DNA from: an uncultured Clostridia bacterium
GTDB lineage: Bacteria > Bacillota > Clostridia > Oscillospirales > Acutalibacteraceae
Assembly: GCA_905235625.1 (NCBI GenBank)
Contig: CAJOLX010000007.1
Coordinates: forward strand, 50,476-111,878
Length of the DNA stretch: 61,403 bases
Direction: 5' to 3'
Part shown: piece by piece, positions 43,703 to 56,647 of the stretch
Layout of the letters: each line of letters starts with the position of its first letter
Position numbering within the stretch: the stretch's first letter is position 1
The notes under the pieces: model-generated
Database searches by the model: none
What the model was told of the DNA's origin: nothing
What the model saw: the letters and a program-made list of their open reading frames with translations, nothing else
Program-made: the position numbers and the translations under genes

Positions 43703-44633
43703 CGGTCTTACCTCTTTCATAAGCGAGCAAAGCCGTGCCCGCCGCGTTGTCGCACGAAAACTCGGGCTGTGCAAAGCTCGCGCCGAATTTGCTCTCAATT
43801 CTTTCGCGTATTATCGTATCGGACGAAACTCCGCCCGCGAATATCATCGGAACGCCCGGATAAAGCTCGCTTGCGGACAGAGCCATTTTTTCGATGGTTT
43901 TGCCCACGTAATCTATCGCAAACCTAGCGACGTCCTCTTTAGGCGAGCCGCCCGAGAGCATATCGGAGCAAAGATTTTCGGCGCCCGACAGGCAGCAGCT
44001 GCCGTCTTTAACGCAAACTTTTGGGTTAAAGGTTTTGCCGGATTTTTTCGCAAGGCTTTCGAGCTCTCTGCCGCAGGGAAAATCGAGCCCGAGCATAACG
44101 CCCGCTCTGTCGATAACCTGGCCGCAGTTAATATCGAGAGTTTTGCCTATTATTTCGCAATTAAATATTTTATCTTTGTCGGGAGTTACGTAAAGCGCTT
44201 CGGTAGTGCCCCCCGAAAAATGAAAAGCGATAAAGCTCTCTTTCACAAGCTCCGTTTTGCCGCAGGAATAAAGAGCCGCCATAACGTGGCCCGCCTGGTG
44301 AGAAAACGTGAAAAAGGGAACGCCGAGCGCCGAAGCGATGCCGTCCGCCGCGCCTTCGCCGACAGTGAAGCAGGGCATGTAAGACCCTTCGACGTCTCTC
44401 GGCCTTGAAGAAGCGCCTACGGCGTCGGGCTTTGCTCCTTCGCTCTCAAACAAATCTCTCAAAAGAAGGTGAAGCTGAGCGGTGTGGTGAAAAACGGCGT
44501 CGCTCTGCCTAATTCCCTTTTCACCGGGCTTTACGGGCAGCAGCTTTTTTCGCTGAGATATTCTGCCCGTTTCGGAGTCATAAAGAGCGCAGGACGTTGT
44601 GTAATTGCTCGTGTCAACTCCGAGAGTTATCAT
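43692..44633 (-). CDS. TsaD/Kae1-like ASKHA protein (paralogue of the t6A enzyme)
   Basis: This 313-residue protein starts ITLGVDTSNYTTSCALYD, as in TsaD, and carries FSHQAGHVMAA at the metal-binding HxxxH site, FHFSGGTTEALY and MIFAGGVSSDTIIRERI. However, the second part of the canonical motif set is altered (DINCGQVIDRAGVMLGLDFP instead of the usual DDAxGExFDK form), and the length is shorter than the normal 335-345. It is likely a divergent second Kae1-family protein often placed between nusB and xseA in Clostridia, rather than the main tRNA t6A enzyme. Confidence 0.75.
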   Translation of the reverse strand: MITLGVDTSNYTTSCALYDSETGRISQRKKLLPVKPGEKGIRQSDAVFHHTAQLHLLLRDLFESEGAKPDAVGASSRPRDVEGSYMPCFTVGEGAADGIASALGVPFFTFSHQAGHVMAALYSCGKTELVKESFIAFHFSGGTTEALYVTPDKDKIFNCEIIGKTLDINCGQVIDRAGVMLGLDFPCGRELESLAKKSGKTFNPKVCVKDGSCCLSGAENLCSDMLSGGSPKEDVARFAIDYVGKTIEKMALSASELYPGVPMIFAGGVSSDTIIRERIESKFGASFAQPEFSCDNAAGTALLAYERGKTDGG

Positions 44634-45031
44634 TTCGCTTCATCCTTTACAATGGAGCCGAGTATGCCGTTAACGTAGGAATATTCGTCCTCGGAGGCGT
44701 ATTTTTTGCAAAGCTCGACCGCTTCGTTGATTGAAACGCCCGTGGGAACGCCTTCGATAAACTTGATTTCCGTAACGGCAAGTCTCAAAACGGCGAGAGA
44801 CACCTTGCTTATTCTCGAAAAGCTTCTGCCCTTGGCGTAGCGGCCGATGATTTCGTCGGCGTCGCTCTGATGCTCGCAGGCGGTCAGAAACAGCTCGGAG
44901 GTGAAATTCGATTTTTCCGTAACTTCGCTGTCGAGCGAAAGCTCAATAAGCCTTTCGGGCGAAACGTCTTCGTTAAATGATTTTTCAAAAAGCAGAATGA
45001 AAGCCTGCTCTCTTTCTTGCGATCTTGTCAT
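44630..45031 (-). CDS. nusB: Transcription antitermination factor NusB
   Basis: A 133-residue all-helical protein: AFILLFEKSFNEDVS near the start, SLAVLRLAVTEIKFIEGVPT and SINEAVELCKKYASEDEYSYV, then VNGILGSI. It binds boxA RNA with NusE during rRNA transcription. It is the first gene of the long operon that runs leftwards to 33680. Confidence 0.95.
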   Translation of the reverse strand: MTRSQEREQAFILLFEKSFNEDVSPERLIELSLDSEVTEKSNFTSELFLTACEHQSDADEIIGRYAKGRSFSRISKVSLAVLRLAVTEIKFIEGVPTGVSINEAVELCKKYASEDEYSYVNGILGSIVKDEAK

Positions 45032-45200
45032 ACAGGCACCGCCTTAAACGAACTTGTTATAATTTATAAAATAATCTGTCTATATCATTATACCATCATT
45101 CGCCGAAATTACAAGGAAATAATGCATAAAATTAAAAATATTCACAAATTTATGCATATCAAAAAATCGGCGCCGAAATTAAGAAAATAATTAAAAATAC

Positions 45201-45229
45201 TTTATTTTTTACACAACATATAGTATAAT
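45201..45229 (+). promoter_or_regulatory. Promoter of the murC-lacZ operon
   Basis: A perfect TATAAT (45224-45229) with TTTATT at 17-bp spacing (45201-45206), 34 bases before ATG 45263. The -35 is weak. Confidence 0.5.
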
Positions 45230-45262
45230 GGGACGAAATAAAACACAATGCGAGGTTTATCG

Positions 45263-49650
<4,388 letters not shown>

Positions 49651-49693
49651 ACCCTATGCCCTTCGGTCACCGAAAACATCGCGAATAATAAAC

Positions 49694-49724
49694 GCGCGGC
49701 GCAAGCTTAAAGCCTGCGCCGCGC
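49694..49724. terminator. Bidirectional terminator
   Basis: A GC-rich 10-bp stem (GCGCGGCGCA with TGCGCCGCGC) between the convergent GH2 and PilB-like genes, followed by T-rich sequence on the plus strand. Confidence 0.75.
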
Positions 49725-49755
49725 CGATTTTATTATTCAGGAATATTTTGCGAAA

Positions 49756-51459
49756 TTATGAGTCGAACGAAACCTTCATAAGCTCTTTAATGGTGGTAAC
49801 GCCTTCCTTAACGTAGTCGGCGGCCGCCATGTGGAGGGTGTGCATTCCGTCCGAAAGAGCCTGCTCCTTAAGCTCTCTGGTGCTTGCTTTGATTGAAACA
49901 AGGTGTTTAAGCTCCGGAGTCATTTCCATTATTTCAAAAACAGCGGTTCGCCCGTAAAAGCCCGTGTCGGAGCACATGGGGCAGCCGACAGGCTCGTAAA
50001 CGGTGAGCGGTTCGTCAATGGGAACGCCGATATATCTCTTTTCGTCTTCGGTGGCTTCTCTGGGCTTTTTGCAATGGTTGCAAAGCTTACGCACAAGTCG
50101 CTGAGCTATGATGCCGACGACAGAGTCGGCAAGAAGGAAGGACTCGATGCCCATATCGAGAAGACGGGTGATGGTGGCGGCGGATGAGTTCGTATGCAGA
50201 GTCGAAACAACCAAGTGGCCCGTGATAGACGCCTGAACGGCTATGGAAGCTGTTTCGTAGTCACGAATCTCACCTATCATGATAATATCGGGGTCCTGAC
50301 GGAGTATGGAACGAAGGGCGGACGCGAACGTAAGACCTGCCTTAACGTTAACCTGCACCTGGTTAAGACCCGATATATTCGCCTCAACAGGGTCCTCAAC
50401 GGTGATGATGTTAACGGCGTCGTCGTTGAGCTCCGACAAAGCGGTGTAAAGAGTGGTGGATTTACCGGAACCGGTAGGTCCCGTAACGAGGATAATTCCG
50501 TTGGGGTTTGAAATTATGTGGTCAAAACGCTCAAGCTCCCAGCTTTTCATACCAAGCTGAGATTTTGTGCGGGTAAGAGCAACGGTGGAAGCGATACGCA
50601 TAACCACCTTCTCGCCGAATGACGTGGGAAGAATGGAAACACGGATATCGTATTCGCTTCGGTCAACGTATATGGTGATACGGCCGTCCTGAGGTTTACG
50701 CTTTTCGGCAATATCAAGGTTAGCCATAATCTTAAGACGGGTAACGATAACCGGCATAAGCATTATGTCGTAAGTCATGACCTTAACGAGCACGCCGTCG
50801 ATACGGTACCTGACGACAACCTGAGATTCCTGAGCGTCAATATGAATATCGGATGCGCGGGAACGGACCGCCTGCTCAAAAATCGAGCGAACGAGCATAA
50901 CGATGGGAGCGGAGTTGAGGTTTTCCTGCTCGCGCTTTTCTTCCTCGGTGAGCTCAACGTTTCTCGACTCCATATCCTTTGTGAACTGCTCCGCGGCGGA
51001 CATGGCTTCGTCTGAGCCGTAATATTTATCGAGCAAGTGGTTTATTTCGCCCATCGTGGCAATTCTCGGCTCTATCTGACAGCCCGTGATCATCGAAATA
51101 TCGTCAAGGGCATTTACGTCAAGAGGATCCGCCATTGCAAGCACGAGCACGTCGAGTATACCGTTATAGAACTCTATCGGGCACACGTTGTGCTTTCTGA
51201 GAATAGCGCCGCTGACCAGCTTAACTATTTCGGGCGGCAGAGTGGTTGCTCTGAGGCTGATATAAGGCACGTTGAGCAGCTCGCCCTGCGCCATGGCGAC
51301 AGTTTCCGCGTCGCAGACTTTAAGGTCAATGAGGCTTTCTCTTAAGGGCTTGTTATTCTTTTCGGCATCCGCAATTGCAAGATCAAGCTTTTCCTGAGTG
51401 ACTTTGCCGTCTCTCAAAAGGATATCGCCGATATTGCTGCCGTCTTTGTTAAAAATCAT
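49756..51459 (-). CDS. Type II/IV secretion-pilus ATPase (PilB/GspE-like)
   Basis: A 567-residue hexameric motor ATPase: an N-terminal MshEN/T2SSE_N domain (about 5-150, GDILLRDGKVTQEKLDLAIA), then N2 and ATPase domains with Walker A GPTGSGKSTTLY, the Asp box ITVEDPVE, Walker B QDPDIIMIGEIRD and the His box STLHTNSS. The tetracysteine zinc motif is CNHCKKPR...CPMCSDTG. ATG 51459 has GGGTG upstream. No pilin, PilC, PilM-Q or prepilin peptidase gene lies nearby, so its partners must be encoded elsewhere or it has a solitary role. Confidence 0.92.
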   Translation of the reverse strand: MIFNKDGSNIGDILLRDGKVTQEKLDLAIADAEKNNKPLRESLIDLKVCDAETVAMAQGELLNVPYISLRATTLPPEIVKLVSGAILRKHNVCPIEFYNGILDVLVLAMADPLDVNALDDISMITGCQIEPRIATMGEINHLLDKYYGSDEAMSAAEQFTKDMESRNVELTEEEKREQENLNSAPIVMLVRSIFEQAVRSRASDIHIDAQESQVVVRYRIDGVLVKVMTYDIMLMPVIVTRLKIMANLDIAEKRKPQDGRITIYVDRSEYDIRVSILPTSFGEKVVMRIASTVALTRTKSQLGMKSWELERFDHIISNPNGIILVTGPTGSGKSTTLYTALSELNDDAVNIITVEDPVEANISGLNQVQVNVKAGLTFASALRSILRQDPDIIMIGEIRDYETASIAVQASITGHLVVSTLHTNSSAATITRLLDMGIESFLLADSVVGIIAQRLVRKLCNHCKKPREATEDEKRYIGVPIDEPLTVYEPVGCPMCSDTGFYGRTAVFEIMEMTPELKHLVSIKASTRELKEQALSDGMHTLHMAAADYVKEGVTTIKELMKVSFDS

Positions 51460-51504
51460 CAAATCACCCGAGTTAACGTAAGATGTTAAAATAGCGTAAT
51501 AAAT

Positions 51505-51533
51505 ATTATGCTATTATTTTAAAAAAATGTCAA
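51505..51533 (-). promoter_or_regulatory. Promoter of the PilB-like gene
   Basis: A perfect TTGACA (51528-51533), a 17-bp spacer and CATAAT (51505-51510) on the minus strand, 45 bases before ATG 51459. Confidence 0.65.
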
Positions 51534-51547
51534 ATACTTTTTTTAAA

Positions 51548-52198
51548 TCAGCCGATAGTGCAGTTCAGGGCGGAATCCGCAACGTGCTCAAGGCGGGCGT
51601 TATCGCCCATTCCCCTCTGCTTGTAAACCCTGCTGCTGTCGGGATAATACATCTTCAAATCGTCTTCGCCGTAGTCATGCGCCTTTATTTCGAGCCTTAA
51701 AACGTGAGGAGGAAGGTCGATGGGAGGAATAAAATCTCCGCCGGACCTGTTCCACGCCATGGTGGCGAAATAAACGCAGTTAAAGGCTATAGCCTCCCAG
51801 TAATTCGCGTTCTTTATGAAATCGCTCATTTTGTCAAGCTCGCTTTGAGTGACTTTTCTTTCAAGATAAACGCAGTTGTCAAGCCCTGCCCTGTTGCCGT
51901 TGTATGATTCGAGGTTGTAATAGACCCCTATGCCGTTAAACTGAGCGAGAGCCGAGGTGCCGACTGATACTCCTTCGCCCTTGTGGCAGGTGTAAGCGCC
52001 GACGGTGATATCGTGTTTGGTAAGATTTTGAACGTAAATGAATGCGTGAGGAGTGCTCGTTATTTTGCGCCAGTTTGAGCAAATATATACCCTCGCCACG
52101 GCGGAATTATCGGCAGCGGACGCGCTGACGGTAAAAGCTGAGCAAGCGAGAATACAGAATATCATTATAACGCATATAAATTTTTTTGCTGTTTTCAT
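51548..52198 (-). CDS. Secreted protein, possible permuted papain-like (NlpC/P60-type) fold
   Basis: This 216-residue protein has a signal peptide (about 1-28). It then shows PHAFIYVQNLTKHDITVG with a His near the N-terminus and, about 85 residues later, FNCVYFATMAWNRSGGD with a Cys in a helix start. A His before Cys order is typical for circularly permuted NlpC/P60-like or LRAT-like hydrolases, so such a fold is possible, but this is inference. GGAGG precedes ATG 52198. No neighbour gives a functional hint. Confidence 0.6.
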   Translation of the reverse strand: MKTAKKFICVIMIFCILACSAFTVSASAADNSAVARVYICSNWRKITSTPHAFIYVQNLTKHDITVGAYTCHKGEGVSVGTSALAQFNGIGVYYNLESYNGNRAGLDNCVYLERKVTQSELDKMSDFIKNANYWEAIAFNCVYFATMAWNRSGGDFIPPIDLPPHVLRLEIKAHDYGEDDLKMYYPDSSRVYKQRGMGDNARLEHVADSALNCTIG

Positions 52199-52325
52199 AA
52201 AATCCTCCGTAAAAAACGCTATTAAAACCTATTGTAATTATAACGCATTTCTTAACCGTTTGCAATAAGATTAAGCCCCGACGAATAAAGTTTACAATTT
52301 AATAAAAAATAACGAATATTCACTG

Positions 52326-52353
52326 TTGCAATAAATAAAAAAGATGTTATAAT
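52326..52353 (+). promoter_or_regulatory. Promoter of the 122-residue protein gene
   Basis: TTGCAA (52326-52331), a 16-bp spacer and a perfect TATAAT (52348-52353), 35 bases before the TTG start at 52389. Confidence 0.55.
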
Positions 52354-52388
52354 ATTCTGGATAGAACGAAGTAAAGGTAAGAGAGCAA

Positions 52389-52757
52389 TTGAAGCTTATC
52401 AGTGACAGCGGCATTCTGCCGAAAAACCGCAGAGCGGTTCGCTTTATGCTTGAAGACACGGACGACGCGCTTGAAACGGCAATCAGGCTGACCGCCTTGT
52501 TTACAAAAGCCAACGCGGTTGTGACCTCCCCTTTCGGCGAGCACCGTATTCCTGCGGAAATTTGCCAAAGCCTTGAAAATATGAAAAAGGCTCTCGGCGA
52601 CGTTGCCGTTTTAAAAATCGATATCGGCGAAGGCGAAGGAACCAACGACGTTTCGTTTTGCATAAACCGGGAAAGCGCAGAGCTCACTTGCCTCGGGCCG
52701 CTGGATTTCGATTTTTATTCGGCGCTTACCGGTATAGGACTTTATTTCAAATTATAA
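52389..52757 (+). CDS. Hypothetical protein, 122 residues
   Basis: An unrecognised cytoplasmic protein. It starts with TTG 52389 (AAGAGAG upstream) and reads KLISDSGILPKNRRAVRFML at the N-terminus. No membrane span or known motif is visible, and the composition is normal for the genome. It lies 13 bases before a lipoprotein gene and probably shares its transcript. Confidence 0.6.
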   Translation: MKLISDSGILPKNRRAVRFMLEDTDDALETAIRLTALFTKANAVVTSPFGEHRIPAEICQSLENMKKALGDVAVLKIDIGEGEGTNDVSFCINRESAELTCLGPLDFDFYSALTGIGLYFKL

Positions 52758-52770
52758 TGAGGTGTAAAAA

Positions 52771-53142
52771 ATGAAAAAGATTTTAAGAGCCGTTACGGCA
52801 ATCCTTTTGGCGCTCTGCGTTGTGCTCGGTCTTGCTGCGTGCGGCGGCGTCAAAAAAGAGGAAGAAAAGCCCGACCCCAACCGCGACCAATTCGACGGAC
52901 TGACCCTCGTTGAGGTATCGGACGACACTAACGTTTATAAATTCACCGACGGCGAATATTACGAGCAGTATAAAGGCTCCGAATTCAAAGGCACTTACAA
53001 GGTTGAAAGCGGAAGGCTTTATCTCTCGCCCAACGGCGCAAAATACAACTACGTTTACGCAATAGAATTCGACGACGCGGGCAACGTTACCGGCATCACC
53101 CAGACCGAGGGCCGCTCCTTCAAGCTGCAGGAAGAAAAATAA
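52771..53142 (+). CDS. Small lipoprotein
   Basis: A 123-residue protein with a classical lipoprotein signal ending in LAACGG, so Cys at about residue 24 is lipidated. The mature part is short, acidic and beta-rich (YKFTDGEYYEQYKGSEFKGT), like small lipocalin-type or DUF domains, but it is not recognised. TGAGGTG precedes ATG 52771. Confidence 0.75.
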   Translation: MKKILRAVTAILLALCVVLGLAACGGVKKEEEKPDPNRDQFDGLTLVEVSDDTNVYKFTDGEYYEQYKGSEFKGTYKVESGRLYLSPNGAKYNYVYAIEFDDAGNVTGITQTEGRSFKLQEEK

Positions 53143-53183
53143 TCGAAAAACGTATTAAATAATCTGCGTATAGGTAAAATTTC

Positions 53184-53213
53184 AGCCGCCTGTGATTTGT
53201 TTCACAAGCGGCT
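53184..53213 (+). terminator. Terminator of the lipoprotein transcript
   Basis: A stem AGCCGC/GCGGCT with inner TGTGA/TCACA and a following TTTT run, 41 bases after the stop at 53142. Confidence 0.65.
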
Positions 53214-53255
53214 TTTATGTTGTTGCGATATTATGTTGCTGCCCGGGGAGAAAAA

Positions 53256-53564
53256 CTACTTTATCAGCCAAGTGTAATCCTGCCTGCAATCAAGAATATA
53301 ATCAACGAATACCGTATCATCCTGAATCTGATAAAGCACAAGATATCGGCTTTCAACAAACATTTTATGATATTTATTCTGAGGGATATACGGCTCGTTG
53401 AAAAACGGGTATTTTTTCGGCATTGAAGACAAATCCTTGATTGAATTTATCAAACTGTCCTTTGTTTTCATTGCCGCTTTTTTATTGACGTTTGCAAGAA
53501 ACGCGACGTGCTCTTTGAGCATATCAAGCGCTTCCGGAGAGATAACGACCTTGTATTTTTCCAT
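53256..53564 (-). CDS. RelE/ParE superfamily toxin
   Basis: This 102-residue protein shows VVISPEALDMLKEHVAFLAN at the N-terminus, then YPFFNEPYIPQNKYHKMFVE and YLVLYQIQDDTVFVDYILDC, the beta-strand order of RelE/ParE toxins. It starts two bases after the antitoxin stop, behind GAGGTG. RelE members cleave mRNA on ribosomes and ParE members poison gyrase; which applies is not visible. Confidence 0.85.
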   Translation of the reverse strand: MEKYKVVISPEALDMLKEHVAFLANVNKKAAMKTKDSLINSIKDLSSMPKKYPFFNEPYIPQNKYHKMFVESRYLVLYQIQDDTVFVDYILDCRQDYTWLIK

Positions 53565-53566
53565 CG

Positions 53567-53833
53567 TTACACCTCGTCAATCACGGCGGTGAGAATTTCA
53601 TCGACTTCGTCAACGGAGTAACCCTTTGCTCCCGCGTGTCTGTTTTCTTCCACTGAAAGCAGTTTTTCGCGCAGTGAAAGCATCTTTTCGCGTTTTGTAA
53701 ACGCCTCGATATCCATAACCACAAGATCGCCTTCGCCGTTTTTGGTCAAATAAACAGGTTCGCCGGTTTCTTTGCAGAGATTGGAAATTTCGTTGTAATT
53801 CTGCCTTATATTTGCGCTCGGACGAATATTCAT
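53567..53833 (-). CDS. Phd/YefM-like antitoxin
   Basis: An 88-residue protein starting NIRPSANIRQNYNEISNLCK with GEPVYLTKNGEGDLVVMDIE, the Phd/YefM DNA-binding fold. The acidic C-terminus (YSVDEVDEILTAVIDEV) would wrap the toxin. AGGAGATG precedes ATG 53833. It probably represses its own promoter together with the toxin. Confidence 0.88.
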   Translation of the reverse strand: MNIRPSANIRQNYNEISNLCKETGEPVYLTKNGEGDLVVMDIEAFTKREKMLSLREKLLSVEENRHAGAKGYSVDEVDEILTAVIDEV

Positions 53834-53863
53834 AATCTCATCTCCTTGTAGTATTCTGACTAT

Positions 53864-53892
53864 ATTTTATCATAATAATACAATGCGGTCAA
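53864..53892 (-). promoter_or_regulatory. Promoter of the toxin-antitoxin operon
   Basis: TTGACC (53887-53892), a 17-bp spacer and TAAAAT (53864-53869) on the minus strand, 30 bases before the antitoxin. Confidence 0.6.
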
Positions 53893-53940
53893 TGCTTTCT
53901 TACAAAGAATATTGGAATTTGCCGAATTTTCGGCATAAAA

Positions 53941-53968
53941 AGGACGCAAGGTTTAAATCCTGCGCCCT
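53941..53968 (-). terminator. Terminator of the AIM24-GDPD transcript
   Basis: A stem pairing GGGCGCAGG with CCTTGCGTCC, including a G-U pair and a bulge, followed by TTTTTA on the minus strand, about 55 bases beyond the GDPD stop. Confidence 0.55.
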
Positions 53969-54023
53969 AAAATAAACGTTTATAAACTTTTTCTTCGCTT
54001 TTCGCTTAAATGTCAGCCGCAAA

Positions 54024-54725
54024 TCACCCGAAATAGCAGAAGTCGGACTCGATATAGTCAATGTCCTCATCCTTGAGCCTGTTGAAATCGTCGGCGTTAT
54101 TGACCGTCCAAACAGCGACCTCAAGACCTCTTGAGTGAAAATCTTCAATCATCTTTTTGTCGAGCATATTATAGTCAACGTCTATTGAAAATCCGCCGTC
54201 GAAGCATCTTTCGTAGCCGAGCTCCTTTTCGCCCATTCCGTGGGTGAGCATAATGGGGATAGTCGGCACGTATTCGCGTGAAAGGCGCAGATTTTCAAAA
54301 TCGAAAGACTGCACTATGCATTTATCAAGGTCATAAACCTCCGCCATAAGGTCATAGAGCGACTTTATTTCGTCGGCGTTTAAATGGCTCTTGATTTCAA
54401 CGAAACAGACCATGGAGTTATCTCTGAGAATTTCGAGATAGCACCTCAAGGTGCAAACGTAAACCTCGTCATCCGTTGTTTTATTGAGCAGAGGCTTTGA
54501 AGAAAGCGTTTTGAAATCGGTCTTTTCAGCCTCAAGCTCGGTGCCGTCGGCAAATCTTACGAGGCTGTCGTGGTTGAGAATGAACTCGCCGTCCGCCGTT
54601 ATATGCACGTCGGTTTCGGCGCCGTCAAAGCCCGCCTGAGCCGCTTTAAGAAAAGCAAGCTCCGTGTTTTCGGGATAAATTCCGCTGTAGCCCTTGTGGG
54701 CAATATATTTAACTCTATCTCTCAT
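54024..54725 (-). CDS. Glycerophosphodiester phosphodiesterase
   Basis: A 233-residue cytoplasmic GDPD-family TIM barrel: IAHKGYSGIYPENTELAFLK has the catalytic HxG and PENT motif, GAETDVHITADGEFILNHD carries the metal-binding ExD and catalytic His, and EIKSH follows. It cleaves glycerophosphodiesters to glycerol-3-phosphate and an alcohol. It starts two bases after the AIM24 gene with no own RBS, so it is translationally coupled. Confidence 0.93.
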   Translation of the reverse strand: MRDRVKYIAHKGYSGIYPENTELAFLKAAQAGFDGAETDVHITADGEFILNHDSLVRFADGTELEAEKTDFKTLSSKPLLNKTTDDEVYVCTLRCYLEILRDNSMVCFVEIKSHLNADEIKSLYDLMAEVYDLDKCIVQSFDFENLRLSREYVPTIPIMLTHGMGEKELGYERCFDGGFSIDVDYNMLDKKMIEDFHSRGLEVAVWTVNNADDFNRLKDEDIDYIESDFCYFG

Positions 54726-54727
54726 AA

Positions 54728-55402
54728 TCAGCTTTTAGATGCAGGAATGGCAAGCGCTGCCGAAAGCTTTGAGGCAGGCATGGTTTGAAGGCTGACTTTG
54801 CCGGGGCCGGTGATGACCGTGTTAAACAGGCCTTCGCCGCCGAGAAGAGTGTTTTTAACTCCGCCGACAGATTTAATATCCATTGAGCAGGTAGCGTCCA
54901 TTGCGGCAAGAATGCCGGTGTCAACGATAATCTGCTCGCCGCGTGCAAGCTCTTTAACTTCAAGAGAGCCGTCAATTTCAATGAAAACTATGCCGTTTCC
55001 CGAGAAGCGCTGCATAATGAAGCCCTCGCCGCCGAAGAGGCCGGCGCCGATTTTCTTCTGGAAGAATACGCTCATTTCAACGCCTTCGGTAGAGGCAAGG
55101 AAAGCGGATTTCTGGCAAATGAGATCGTTGCCGGGAGTAATCTCAACGGCAAGGATTTCGCCGGGCAGAGAAGCCGCAAAAGCTATGTAACCGTCCGAAC
55201 CGACAGCGGTGTAGGTGTTATGAAACATCGCTTCGCCCGTGATGGCTTTTGAAAACATTTTGCCGATTCCGCCGCCGGAAGTTTCCATCTTGAGATTGGG
55301 GCTCATCCAGCTCATGCCGCCGCTCTGGCATCTGATTTTTTCGCCTGCCGCAAGGCTGACTTCCACCGCGGGAAGGGGCGTGCCTTTGATTTCATATTTC
55401 AT
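54728..55402 (-). CDS. AIM24/TIGR00266 family protein
   Basis: The product is 224 residues when started at ATG 55402 (GGAGGG upstream). A beta-rich repeat with LAAGEKIRCQSGGMSWMSPN, FHNTYTAVGSDGYIAFA, GLFGGEGFIMQRFSGNG and LLGGEGLFNTVITGPGKV fits AIM24. The bacterial role is unknown. The upstream frame to 55684 lacks support and crosses the promoter. Confidence 0.88.
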   Translation of the reverse strand: MKYEIKGTPLPAVEVSLAAGEKIRCQSGGMSWMSPNLKMETSGGGIGKMFSKAITGEAMFHNTYTAVGSDGYIAFAASLPGEILAVEITPGNDLICQKSAFLASTEGVEMSVFFQKKIGAGLFGGEGFIMQRFSGNGIVFIEIDGSLEVKELARGEQIIVDTGILAAMDATCSMDIKSVGGVKNTLLGGEGLFNTVITGPGKVSLQTMPASKLSAALAIPASKS

Positions 55403-55477
55403 GAAATAATCCCTCCGATTATAAATTTGTAATTTTATCGGTTTGAGAGCCGCTTTCGGCTCATTTAAGCCTTGATA

Positions 55478-55506
55478 ATTATATAATAGGGCGCCGAAAA
55501 AGTCAA
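55478..55506 (-). promoter_or_regulatory. Promoter of the AIM24-GDPD operon
   Basis: TTGACT (55501-55506), a 17-bp spacer and TATAAT (55478-55483) on the minus strand, 75 bases before ATG 55402. Confidence 0.65.
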
Positions 55507-55556
55507 TAAATACGGCAGTCGGCGGCGAATTTAAGGCGAAAATTTTTAACGGAATA

Positions 55557-55585
55557 TTGCAAATAAACACATTGAGTAGTAAAAT
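55557..55585 (+). promoter_or_regulatory. Promoter of the Gfo/Idh dehydrogenase gene
   Basis: TTGCAA (55557-55562), a 17-bp spacer and TAAAAT (55580-55585), 29 bases before ATG 55615. Confidence 0.55.
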
Positions 55586-55614
55586 AAAAACAACGCCAAT
55601 GCAAAGGAGAAACA

Positions 55615-56631
55615 ATGATGGAAAAAAAGCTTGTTGTTGCGAATATCGGCATGATGTTCGGCAGAGCTCACATTGAGGGAGCAATGCAATACGGCGCGGA
55701 AATAGGCGCTATATGCGACCTTGACGAAGAAGCGCTTCGCTACGCCGGAGAAAAATATGACATACCTAAAGAAAAGTGGTTCACCGACTACAAAGATATA
55801 GTCAATAATAAAGAGATAAACGCCGTTTCGGTCGCGATACCGGACCAGCAGCACAAGCAGGTTTCCTGCGATTTGCTCAGAGCCGGCAAAAACGTGCTTT
55901 GCGAAAAGCCTCTCGCTCTCACGAGAGAAGACGCCGCCGAAATAGTGAAAGCCGCGGACGAATCCGAGGGCAAATTCATGGTGGGTCAGATTTGCCGCTT
56001 CACTCCGGCATTTGAAAAAGCGAAAGAAATAATCGACTCGGGCGAGATCGGCGAGCTGTATTTCATTGAGTCCGAATACGCTCACGACTATATGACTTTT
56101 TTAATGACCTGGCGCGCAGACCCGATGCGCCACGGCGTTATCGGCGGCGGCTGCCATGCGGTTGACCTTATCAGATGGCTTGCCGGCGACCCGATAGAGG
56201 TTTTTGCCTACGGCACTCACAAGCTGCTGCCTCAGGTAACCTATGACGACGCAACGATTGCCATAATGAAATTTGACGACAACCTCGCCGGCAAAGTTTT
56301 CGTTTCGACAGGCTGCAAGAGAGATTACACAATGCGCACCGTGATTTACGGCACAAAAGGCACGATAATCTGCGACAACACCTCCCCCACTCTCACTCTT
56401 TACACGACCGATGAAAACGGCATCACGCAGGAGCCGCAGACGATTGAAATTGAGGTGAACAGCCACAACGCAGGCAAAGAGTTTGAAGTGTTTGCGGACG
56501 CGATAATCAACGACAAGCCTATTCTCACCGACGCTCGCGAAGGAGCGAAAACGGTTGAGGTTTGCAGAGCAATTATAGAATCGGCGGAAACAGGAAAGAT
56601 AGTTAAGCCGAATTATGATTATTACGGATAA
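55615..56631 (+). CDS. Gfo/Idh/MocA family oxidoreductase
   Basis: A 338-residue NAD(P)-dependent dehydrogenase: N-terminal Rossmann domain (VVANIGMMFGRAHIEGA; the usual GxGxxG is degenerate), then VLCEKPLALTREDA with the catalytic-site EKP motif, and GGGCHAVDLIRWLAG with the active-site Asp/His. It probably oxidises or epimerises a sugar or inositol. AAAGGAG precedes ATG 55615. Its 3' end runs directly into a dispersed repeat that supplies a terminator. Confidence 0.9.
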   Translation: MMEKKLVVANIGMMFGRAHIEGAMQYGAEIGAICDLDEEALRYAGEKYDIPKEKWFTDYKDIVNNKEINAVSVAIPDQQHKQVSCDLLRAGKNVLCEKPLALTREDAAEIVKAADESEGKFMVGQICRFTPAFEKAKEIIDSGEIGELYFIESEYAHDYMTFLMTWRADPMRHGVIGGGCHAVDLIRWLAGDPIEVFAYGTHKLLPQVTYDDATIAIMKFDDNLAGKVFVSTGCKRDYTMRTVIYGTKGTIICDNTSPTLTLYTTDENGITQEPQTIEIEVNSHNAGKEFEVFADAIINDKPILTDAREGAKTVEVCRAIIESAETGKIVKPNYDYYG

Positions 56632-56647
56632 GCAGAGGGCTTCCGTC

